Source: Halichondria panicea
Lineage: Eukaryota; Porifera; Demospongiae; Suberitida; Halichondriidae
Assembly (NCBI RefSeq): GCF_963675165.1
Contig: NC_087383.1
Location: 4,742,979 to 4,806,978 of the forward strand
Reading direction: 5' to 3'
Length of the DNA: 64,000 nt
Of this stretch, positions 40,178-50,792 are shown one piece after another. The first letter of the stretch is position 1. Each line of letters starts with the position of its first letter. The notes beneath the pieces were generated by a model. It saw nothing but the letters and a program-made list of their open reading frames with translations. It searched no databases and had not been told where the DNA came from. The translations under genes were made by a program, and so were the position numbers.

Positions 40178-43100
40178 ATGGCTGATAGTGAAACCTTTAC
40201 CGCTGACACTGAGTATGCGAAAATGTCCTCACGCAGCCCTACACCAAATGGCAACTCGGACCCACCATCATACAAATCCCTAGTTCCCACTCGATACCAA
40301 AAGCGTGTCACTGAAGATGATCCTGAACGAGAGACAGCTCGGGAGGAGAGGCGGGCCAAAGCCAGAGAGACAAGAAGGACTCGACGTACTGTAAGGCTTC
40401 AGCAAGCAGAGCAGCAGGAAGAGAAGCCCCAAGTGAAACTGCAGCCCCGCAACAGTGAGACCCATCTCAAGTTGGAGGTGAGCAGTGAATCAGACGCCTC
40501 CAGTGTGGATGAGAACTATGACGTGGCCTCTCTGGCTGAGTCCATTGACGAGGAACTCACGTGAGTATATACATGTATAGGTATGTAGCAGCTCTATTTG
40601 TAATGTAAGAATTAAATTTTTATGACGTATGTACTCAATCGATAGTCAAAACGCTAGTTTGAGTACTCTGTAATGATATAAACATTTTCAGAATCAAATG
40701 TACACATAATAAGTAATCCTTGGTGTGCATGCACCAGGGGCATCGGTGATTATGATAGGTACAGTAGATTAACTATAGTACAAGTATTGCACAGTACATA
40801 CAGAGTCTTTTAATTAATGTATTGCTACAATGCACCTTTCACGTACAGGTGGCGCGGCCGTATGCAGTCAGTGCTGCACAACCACTGGCTCCACCTGGTC
40901 ATTATCATCCTAGTGGCTCTGGACGCCTTTATCGTCATCTTTGAACTATTGCTCGACATTGGAGCTTTTGGTGAGTACAATCGTACATGTACATAATTAT
41001 ACAGATTCATGCTGCATGTGACTTTTATATAGTAGACAGACTAGTAGTTGTGCAATTCCTCTTCATATGCATTGTTTGTGGTACCCAGTGTCTGTACGGT
41101 GACATTTGGTATGGATGGACACGGTAAATTAATTAACATGCTATAGTTGCTGTTATGATGTTTCCCTGAATCCATGTAAGGTTCTGCTACAGTAACTTTT
41201 GCCAGCAATCAGAGGAGGTCCAGACATGCGTGCACGAATCACTACAAGTACTAATGTATTGGCCTGGACGTTATCACATGACTGCAAATGACATAGCAAT
41301 AAACTTGTAGTGATTCGCGCACGCATGTCGGACCTCTTCTGATCAGCAATTACATGTATAGAAAGTTTTGAGGTGAAATAACGTCTCAAAGCTTTGTGCA
41401 TATGGAAAGTGTTGATTTGTGTGTGTATGTGTACCCCTACAGAAAATCGGCCATGCAGTGGAGAGGGTATCATTGGACAGGCCCAGAACTGCCACTACCA
41501 GATGCCTGCAGTGTGTCCACCCCATGCCAGGATGATTCTGGAGAGTATCAACATCAGTATGGCCACACATGTGGGGGCAGATAGTGAGCTTTGTCGCTGT
41601 GGCTTCAGTGAAGGGAGATACATTTGTCTTCTACGTACGTTCAGTTGGTGAACTGCTTGCCTAAAACTTCAAACATCTATAATTTGTTAGGCTAAGCCAT
41701 GGAACTTACATGTAGTTGAAAATTAAGGCGGCTCCTTTGCCTAACAGCATTCCGTCAATATTATAGCGCCTTGCAATACCGTTGTATACGTGCTAAATAT
41801 AGCTTATCTAGATGTACTTTGTACGACTCATTAAACTTTCTGAATCTATAAGGAAAATGTAGGTAGGCATGAGACTAACGTTTGGTCTTTTCTGCAGCGG
41901 GCATGATGAGTGGAGTAAACCCTGCCGTTGTTCTACATGTCTTCTCCATTCTCATCCTCACACTCTTCTTGTTTGAGGTGATTTTATTAATATCTCCATT
42001 AACATGTGCACATGCATAATGCATACATGTACGATGAGTGATTACTTGTCAGGGGGTGTGCACTACTCACAAATTAGGGTAGTATTTTCTTATAGAGCTT
42101 CAGTGCTTTGTCGATTATCACCTTCCTATTTTTGTACAGACCCCACTTTCATACATGAACACTTGTACCCATTACAGATTCTTTTAAAGATGGTTGCTTT
42201 TCGTCTCAAGTACTTCACTCACAAGTTTGAGGTGTTTGACGGAATGATCGTATGCATCTCGTGGACCCTGGACATTGCTTCAATGTGAGACTATGAGTGA
42301 TTGTAACCAGGAGGATATTAGCTACTAACGCCGTAGCTTCCATTCTATTCTAGCCGCAACATTTGCTCTAAGTGATGCCGGCCTTAGCTTCCTTAGCTTT
42401 TATTAATGCAACATTTTCTCCGCTAACTATAATTAGTGCAAATTAGGTGATTTGTTTGATATGGCATTCTTGCTGATTACAATTTGTACCCTTACATTGC
42501 AGTGTTCAAGAGGAAGCTTTTGAAGCAGCTGCTCTGCTTATTGTCCTCAGACTGTGGCGAGTTATCAGGATTGTTAATGGTAGGCATGACGTCGTGGACT
42601 TTGTTTGGTGTAATAGCTGTGGTAGATTTTTACCCGAGGCCGTGCCACGGCCAGCGGTGTTTGTTTGTGATGGGGTTTTCTACTCACCTGGATGCCATAG
42701 CGCTGCGTTTGCAGCATAGATAGCCTTCACACAACAATATCTTGATTTAAATAGTGGCAGATTTTGATGTTAAAGTTTCTTTGTCGAATAAAAGCGAGCA
42801 AAAGCTAAACTTGCCCGTTGGCAGCTGCTAACTACACGCGGCCTTTATTCGAGATACCCTATGTTACATTGTGATTTTTCCACATGGGTTACTTACAGCT
42901 GACGTGATCCTGTACCAGAAACAATGGAACAGGGTCACTAAAGTAGAAAGCTAGAATTACTACCTCTGCTGACTAGGTATTTGCAGCTGATTGATCCCGT
43001 AACATGAATAAGGGCCAAGAAAGTAGAATTGTGACTGGTTGTTGACTGACTCTGGATCCTATACTCTAGCCTGGAAGGAGCCATACTTCTCTTAGTCTAA

Positions 43101-44394
43101 GACTCAAGGCTTCTTTGCTGTGATCCCAGTCCACAGTGCATGTCTCATGTGACATACTCAATGTTTCAGCATCCCTACAGTCTGGTTTAGTTTTATTGCT
43201 CTTGAGTTGCTATGCTAGTCATACATGCTACATGCACTGCATTATCACTCTTCTGGTTTCTTTATTATCATGTCACCAGCCGAGGGTTTGCACTTTAGTG
43301 CTCTAGTTACTATGGAATTTATTTGCACAGCGGCTATGTGTGGTAGACGTTATTAATAGTACGTTCCTGTATCCTCCCTCCTCGTATCTAGACAAAGCGT
43401 GTAGCTCATGTAATTCCTGCGTGGTAGTAGTATACTACCACCTACCAGCTGTATACAGTGACTCTTATACCCCCATACACTAAGTACACACAGCCATGAC
43501 CACTACACCCTCCTGTCCCTCCAGGTGCTGTCTTGACAAGCAAGACCCAATCTGACACCCAGTTGGGGAAGGCTAAACGGGCGGCAAAGATGGTCGTCCA
43601 TGCCCTTCACAAGGCTCAGGACAAAATGGATGAATTTGAGGTGTGCTAAAGTGTGATCAGTAATCATGCAGGGCTGTATAGAGGGCCGGGGGGAGCATTC
43701 GCTCCCAGTATGTATTCCCCTCCCCCCCTAGAAATCAGGTAGATTAGGTAAACAGAGTGATTGTATACTGTATGTGTACAATTGCTAGCATTAAGATCAC
43801 TTGATACTCGGCTCATGACTAGCACAAGGTCGTTGATGATATCAGGAGTGTATATGCAATAGGTATCAAGCATTAAAAACAGGTAAGCAATTACGTACAC
43901 CACTCAGCAACACATTTGACACATTTGAGGAATTATCAGTCAGCTGATGAACAGAAATGATCTCAGGCCAAAATTAATGTTCTCCAGGGGCATGCGCGAC
44001 CCCCTAGTTAATGCATAAGCGGCGGGGTGGCTTTGCCCCCACCTACATATACGACATAGCCATAAATCCTGGATGCAGCCCTAGACTAATTATCGTATTC
44101 AGAAGTCATGATGCAGACTCCCCCACGTCACCTTTAGAGCCACTGTGTGCAGAGATTAGCTTCTTTCATGAATGTGATTATTGCTATTAATATTTCTTAC
44201 CGGTATAAAACTAGGTACAGCTTCTTCATTTCGTATAGCCGGCCATGGCTTTGCTCTTGTATATTCTGCAGGACGAGAACACACATCTAAAGAGTGAGAT
44301 TGGCATCCTGAAAGCAGCAGCTTCTGGTGGTGGAAAGTACAAAAAGATGAGGAGTAACAGTGATGAGAGTGGGGACGATGACACTCGACTCTAG
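40178..44394 (+). CDS. HVCN1: Voltage-gated proton channel Hv1, 399 aa
   Basis: Coding exons 40178-40560, 40849-40970, 41443-41634, 41898-41977, 42178-42284, 42503-42579, 43525-43640 and 44272-44394 are in phase and total 400 codons. After a 128-residue charged N-terminus, S1 (LVALDAFIVIFELLLDIG) carries the selectivity Asp. S2 (VVLHVFSILILTLFLFEILL) has the conserved Glu, S3 is KFEVFDGMIVC with its Asp, and S4 LRLWRVIRIVN has all three gating Arg. A helical coiled-coil tail (KMVVHALHKAQDKMDEFE) follows. It is a dimeric membrane channel extruding protons on depolarisation. Odd features: an S1-S2 extracellular loop of about 65 residues with six Cys and an NIS glycosylation site, and the second zinc-binding His replaced (QEEAFEA). 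The start was taken as the first ATG in the channel frame; no earlier in-frame ATG exists in this exon. Confidence 0.93.
41210..41342. mobile_element. hAT-like hairpin MITE in an Hv1 intron
   Basis: The arms cagaggaggtcc and ggacctcttctg enclose cgaatcactacaag and its inverse cttgtagtgattcg. Eight-base flanks ccagcaat (41202-41209) and tcagcaat (41343-41350) match at seven positions. Same family as 19206-19289 and 23290-23427. Confidence 0.75.
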
Positions 44395-45528
44395 TTTTAA
44401 AGTGACTGACTTTGTGACTTACGTACATCATTCATATAATTTTTGTTTTTAGTGCCTTTAATTTAATTAAGAAATGGATATTGTTGGACGTACACTGTCA
44501 AATCACATCACATTTCTTCAGAGTATTGTGCGCACACTAGGCGTAGATAAAATATCACCCACACGGTCAGAGAAAGGACCTGTAGACTTTCATATAATTA
44601 TTATACCGCAATATTTGCCTAAATGCTATAGACATTGAAAGTTGCAGCACGAGTTTCAATTCTGTGATATGATAATAGTGACCGGGTATATGCTGTCAAG
44701 TCAGATGCATTTGTCTGTAAAAAATTATGCCGCCAGATATGTAGGTATCACTCAGAATTTGAAGAACAGATGTGATATAATTATGTAGTTGAGTGAACAG
44801 TCATGCCCACACACATTCTTTTAGTTCCCCTCTTCATTTCAGGGATTTCATGAAAATAAACGGCACGTATGCAGGGTTTCATCTAGGATTAAAAGATTGG
44901 GGGAAGGTTTACGCACGCCGCAAAATGTTTGGCCACTCCCACATTTGTTATACTCACACCCCCTATTACATGCTAGTGCATCACAGTAGATCTAGTTACA
45001 TATTGCACATCATAGACAGTAATAATGTGATGATGTCATTATTCTACAACAATTTTAAGGGGAAGGTTAACCCCAGCCCCCCCCCCCACTAAATGAAACC
45101 CTGGTATGGGTTCTCCTATTATACCTCTGCATGTTTATGCTACCCCACCCCCACCCATGACATTATAGCAACACAACAGGTGCATGTGCAATTAAGTATG
45201 TATGGTATTTGTGTAGTGTACCGGCAGTGCAATTAATTATTAATATTCACTGTTTACTGTGTGGCATTATACTCATACCTCTCCCCGTCACATTACTCTC
45301 TGGGAGGTGCTTTGAATTTATTCATGATTACATTCCTAATACTAGATCTAATACTTGCAGGTGATGATCAACACAATACCATAATAGTAATGTATGAATT
45401 TCAGACATAAAAAATGTTCCCCAGGTTATTTCCCAGATTAATACTAGATCTAGCAATCAAATTTATACCCCTTTATATATAGTTATATTATTGGCAGTCT
45501 ATAAATTTTAGCTAGTATTTATAAAGAG
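44395..45528. other. Intergenic between Hv1 and the VWA gene; inverted repeat
   Basis: AT-rich sequence without exons. 44872-45103 is bounded by inverted cagggtttcat and atgaaaccctg and includes a poly-C run at about 45080; it looks like a short non-autonomous element. A TATA-like tatatagttatatta lies about 50 bp before the ATG at 45529. Confidence 0.55.
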
Positions 45529-48036
45529 ATGGCTACTCTCTCAGTAGAAGTTTTTATTACACTGCTATGCTTTGCTCATGTGAGCATTGCTGTAGATCTG
45601 ACTTTACAGGAAGGTGCCGTTGGTCCTTTTGTTGTTCAAGCTACTATTGCAAAGTTGGATAATGCTTTTCCTAACGGTGACAGTCAATTTTGGGATATTA
45701 CACAGAGCATCTTCATGCGTACCTTGGCATATGTGGAGTCTGAAGATGGTACATTGAGTGCTTCAGGAAATCAGCAACAATCCAGGATGGGGATTTGGAG
45801 AGTTGATATCAATAGGCTTATTTCAACAAAGAACATAATTCAAAGTCTTGACAGAGGAATTATAATCAGGAACGAGATTAATATGAGGGGAATTGCAGAT
45901 TGGGAAAGTATTTTTAATCGTGAAAACATGAATATCCCACTTTATTCTTGCATGGCTGCTCGTTTATTCTTATTGTTCACAAGTGATATTCGAACTTCAA
46001 CTACTGATGAATGCAGCCCTACACTTATTCCAAATTTAGCTTCAAGTGATATTGTTATTGAATCAGCAGCAAGCTATTGGTACTTTTGTTACAGACAGGA
46101 AGATTTTACCATAAGTCAGGATCATTTTGTAACACAGTATGAACAGCTACTCTTGAGGGCTGAGAATGGGATAGGTAAGTAAGTGTAAATTTACTATTAA
46201 GTACTTGTGTTATAATAATAATATACCCACCTATACATTCTTCATTCAGACTGCAATGTGAACACTGACTTAGCCTTTGTGTTGGACTCCTCAGGAAGCA
46301 TTGGCTTTGAGAATTGGGAGCTGGTAAGGCAATACGTTATGAATGTGGTGAATTTAGTCGGTGTTAGTGAAGGAGATAGAGTAGCTATCATCAGATATTC
46401 AACTAACAGTTTTGTGGACATTAGTTTGGATTCCAATCAAAATCTGCTGTTATCGGTGATAGCGAGTATGCAACATCTTGATCGAGGAACAAACACTGCT
46501 GAAGCTTTGCTAGAGCTTCCAGATCAACCATGGCGACAGAATGCCCTACGAATTGCGATTGTGATGACGGATGGGCTCTCTAACGATAAAAATGCTACCC
46601 TACACGCAGTCAAACAAGTACGTCGAGATATCCGAATGCCTTCCTTAATAACTTTTGTTGTTGGAGTTGCCGATTATGATCGCACAGAAGTACTTGCAAT
46701 TGCTTCATCGAACAGTACGGTCAGCGATCTTGACAGTTTCAACACAGAAGATCTAACGGATACTTTGGAACGACAAACTCACCAAATTTGCTACTCAGGT
46801 AAAATCAGGTCATTCACACATACACTAAATTTCTCTAATCCTTATCTGCAGCTTCATCAATGGTTGAGGTGGGTGATAATAACATCCTTAAGTACGGAGA
46901 ATTCTTGCAGTCTACCACTGTTCGACTTACATATCAACTTCCCGAAGGTGATGGCCTAACAATCAGATTGTGTGTCGAGGATGGACAAGCACGCCTTTAT
47001 GGCTCATTCTCGATACCAAATCCGAACAGAGCATTTTATGACTTTGTTTTGGATGCCATTACACATGGGCAAATGTGTGAGGACGTTTATATCGTTGCTC
47101 CTACTGCTGATGTCACTGGTGGTGGCAGAAAGAGACGGCAAGTGGCACCGGTGCGAATGGTATTTGTGGCAATTGAAGGAGTTGCTAACAATAGTACTTT
47201 TTCCCTGGAATCAGATTCTGGAAACACTGTTCAGTGTAAGTATAAATATATTTTTGTTGGTACATATTTTTGTATAAACTATCCAATATTCGTACAGCTC
47301 AGGTCGATGACGTTGAATCTATTGTGGTAGAAAAATTTTGTAGTTTTAATTTTCGTATGATGCTCTTCAATTTTACAAAATATACAAAAATTTCCACCGT
47401 ACGAAAAATAATCCGCTATTATACGGTATCAGTTTATTTGTGTGTCCATGCAGATTCGGTAACATGCGCACAGAATCCGTGTGGTAGAAATACAATCTGT
47501 ACAAATACGACAACAGGCAGGTACTCCTGTGATTGTGTGCCAGGATTCATCTTTGGACCCGATGCTACTAATTGTCAAGGTGAGCTACTTTAATGTTGTG
47601 CAGACAGTTATATCTATACATACATGCAGATATCAATGAGTGTGAGCTCCTGAGTTTGCCCTGTAATCCGTTTGCTTCCTGCTCCAACACGATTGGAAGT
47701 GTTGAATGCACGTGTCTACCTGGGTACTCAGGGAATGGTTTCAAGTGCATCATTGAGCGTAAGTAACTACATGTAATGTAAAGTGATTTTGAATAACACG
47801 ATTGTATTTTTCATGCAGAAAACACTGAGCTGCGACTGATAGTGTCGGTGGTGTCTAGTGTGGCAGGAGGGATTTTATTATTATTGGTAGTGGTAGCTGC
47901 CATCATCAGTATTTACTTGGTACTGGTTACCAACAAAAAGAGTAAAGTCCATAAAAGGGATGATCGTTGTCTCCCAGCAAATCCTAACTCAGGTGATAGT
48001 ACAACAGGCCTATCTTCTGTTGATACCCTTTATTAA
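45529..48036 (+). CDS. Single-pass membrane protein: lysozyme-like domain, VWA, two EGFs
   Basis: Exons 45529-46174, 46250-46798, 46852-47235, 47454-47579, 47630-47758 and 47819-48036 are in phase (683 aa). A signal peptide (1-21) precedes a domain with AYVESEDGT and MGIWRVD that recalls the catalytic-Glu and glycine-loop layout of lysozyme/transglycosylase folds (inference). The VWA domain (about 217-395) keeps the MIDAS: DSSGS, the Thr in GTNTAEALL, and the Asp in VMTDG. An unclassified segment contains a furin-type site GGGRKRRQVA (about residue 495). Two EGFs follow (CAQNPCGRNTIC...; DINECELLSLPC..., calcium-binding type), then a TM helix (GGILLLLVVVAAIISIYLVL) and a short basic tail of about 40 residues. 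Likely a cell-surface adhesion or pattern-recognition receptor. Its 3' end faces the adhesion GPCR. Confidence 0.85.
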
Positions 48037-48636
48037 ATATATATTTAATTATAGCACGTACACTGAACTATAGTGTATTATATAGGTACGTACCTTTAAT
48101 TTTATGTCATTAATTTTTTTGCCTTGCGGTTAAAAATGTTATTACAATCAGGAGTGCTATAAGTAGTGGCTAAAACCCTGCTTTTATACATTGTTCTATA
48201 TACATTGTTCTACATACACATATATTTCTGTACCATAGATAGAACAGTTCTATCCATGGTTCTACGTACTGCATGCTAGCTGCGTATAGCGAGTAATTTT
48301 CGTGGGGGTAAAAATGTTATTCAAATTGTCCGAGTACAAATTAGTGTACTACATAGTCTGCATTGCATGCGTTTCGGTATAACCACGCTTACGTTTTAAT
48401 TTTTTCATGGGTAACATTTCGTTGAGGTCAGCTTTCTCCAAATTTTTGCCCCACGAATTTACTGCTAGATAGTACGTAAAATTGAGCTAATTTGACGATA
48501 ATAAAATTATCAAATAATAATTATTATTAAACAATAAACAAATTACAGAAGGTACAAATTATACAAATTACACACATGGTGTTCTTATCTCATCAGCAAG
48601 TTTAAAAGTTCAGTTTTGTGATTCGGTCCATGCATC
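48037..48636. other. Convergent 3' region of the VWA and adhesion-GPCR genes
   Basis: 600 bp with no exon. It is AT-rich and contains a degenerate copy of the TACCGTATAGC-type fold-back (about 48283-48480, gcgtatagcgagtaattttc and inverse fragments). The GPCR stop is at 48637-48639. Confidence 0.6.
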
Positions 48637-50792
48637 CTATCGTGGTCCTTCATTTTGCACAGTTCGATAGCATTCATTGGCTGTCATAGCTATGTTTGGA
48701 ATTACCATTGGAGTTTCACCAGCCAATGAAACTTCTTCATATTGTGGGGGGTTACCAATGCCTGGTAATATCTCCTCATATTGTGGTCCTGGGTTCCTTG
48801 CAGCTTGCACAGTATGTAGCTGGTAGGATTTGTTACGTGTCATTGGCAAGCTAGTGGTGGTCCCTCCATTGCCTGGTAATATCTCCTCATATTGTGGTCC
48901 TGGGTCCTTTGCAGAGCCAATAGCTTGCACAGTTGGTTTGCTTTCATTATGTTTCATCCGTGATGGCTCTACATGCGGAATCAGATTTGAAAACATCTCA
49001 GAATCGGTCTTGAACACGGAGTCAGTAGGGCTCTGTACAATGCTACTACCCTCACTCACATATGTTACCGTGGAGCTTTGCCTTTTAGAGAGAAGATCTG
49101 TATTCTGAGTAATGGACGAATGATCACTGAGTGCTATCGATTCATTTCTGCTTCCATTCTTCATGGCAGGTTCGTTACTAAAAGTAATAGAATCTGTGCC
49201 ACTCCCACCTTTAAAACGCAGCGATTTTATTTGCCCTCGTTCGGAAGAAATCGTGTCCCTGGGGAGTTGCTTCCGTAGTCCAGGAACAAATCTGGCCCAA
49301 AACTCACGAAAGTCTTTGTTTCTGACACCGTGTAGAATGAAGATGAGGACTCCTTGGGAACCAACAAATACTCCAAAGATGATTTGAAGTGTGAATGTCA
49401 GCTCAACAACATTTGAGCTTGTAGCCACTAGTCCAAACACCCAGCCCAAACCAAGTACAACAGCAAGGGACAAAGCAATTATGAATTTGACTTTAAATTC
49501 CCGTACGTTTTCAGTTGATGTTTTCTCCTTCTCCTTCAAAACATTCATGTTTCGTTTGTGTCTGCAGATAGAGATCATAATGAGAACAAAGAAGATCCAG
49601 TTGAATACGTAGGCGACCAGAAATGGAAGTATGAACCCGAAGTAGAACGGCCATTCTGTTGGACGGCAACTGCACAAAATGGGGATGCTGTAAACAAACA
49701 AATAGCACAGTGCCATGCATATGGATACATGTCATTGTGCTAGATCTATATACATACAATCGTTGGAGAGCTTTAGAGAGCGAGTACATGCACATGTATT
49801 TAGTTATACTGATCATAGCGGCAGCACATTTTTCTATATTCTCAATCGTAAGAGATTGTCAGTATACTTACTAGTAGCGGCTGGTATAGAACTGATGTCC
49901 TGCTCCCCCACTCACTGCCACAATCAGCACTGGAATAACTGCATGTATTCATTTATAGTGCATGCAAGTCTTTGTTTTGTGTATGGGATATAGCAGTGCA
50001 CCATACAGTGACAGCACGTGTGGCATATAGGCAATGAATAGAGCTAATTTTATACATACATGTACGTAGCATGCCATTTTAAACTTCGACAGAATAGCTA
50101 GGTCCTAGTATATATAAATGGCTGTGGCTGCGCATATAGCACAGTGTCAGCGCAATGGCTTATATAATTATAGTGGTTCCGAAATGTATCCTAAGCTAAA
50201 TTAATGAAACATAATCATAATTTCTCTTACGCCACGCTGGTATAGCTGATTTGAGTGTGTATCTGAATGTGAAAGAATACGACTCCAGCACAGTCACCAA
50301 TTTGAGATAGAGAAAGATAGACTCTGCCATGGTCCACGCAAAAAACACCAGGAAGAAGTATTGCACAAGGGCGGACATAACCCCACACAAGCCAGGGACC
50401 CCAGTGGTGAAGCCAGCAATAAGGAACGTGACATAGAGACCCAACAGTGAAACGCTCATGTGGACCAGAACATGTCCGTGGGTATTCATGCGAAGTTTCC
50501 TGCATGAAGATGATCAGTAAGTACAGCTATTCTAAGAACAAGCTTGTGTTCCTTGAGAGTATTGTCATGCAGTGGAATGCCAATAATAATGATGGTTAGC
50601 TGATTTGACTGTATACAATAAGTCAAGACCCTAGCTAGCTGGCAATATTTTTGCATGCACATTAACTTACTTGCTGAGCAGGTAGGTGAGAAAAAAGACA
50701 ACAAGACATATTATTGACAGTCCCAGACCGACAAATGTGACGACACTCAGAATGACGGACAGGGCCTCTGGTAAAGAGGTTGGATTCAAGTC
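48637..50792 (-). CDS. GPCR seven-helix domain and cytoplasmic tail
   Basis: TM1 is in 50792-50671 (VTFVGLGLSIICLVVFFLTY), TM2-TM4 start in 50499-50231 (RMNTHGHVLVHMSVSL; YFFLVFFAWTMAESIFLYLK), TM4 ends in 49938-49872, and TM5-TM7 plus tail are in 49687-48637 (FILPFLVAYVFNWIFFVLIM; ALSLAVVLGLGWVFGLVA; FGVFVGSQGVLIFILHGV). Features typical of adhesion receptors are visible: the KLR intracellular start of TM2 and the GWVFG of TM6. The tail of about 230 residues is Ser/Thr-rich with three PQYEE(I/V) motifs near the C-terminus. Confidence 0.92.

Noticed and set aside
41635-41651. Read-through end of the Hv1 loop exon at a nearby stop
   Set aside because: A good donor (cta c|gtacgt) in the correct phase joins it to the S2 exon, giving a complete channel.
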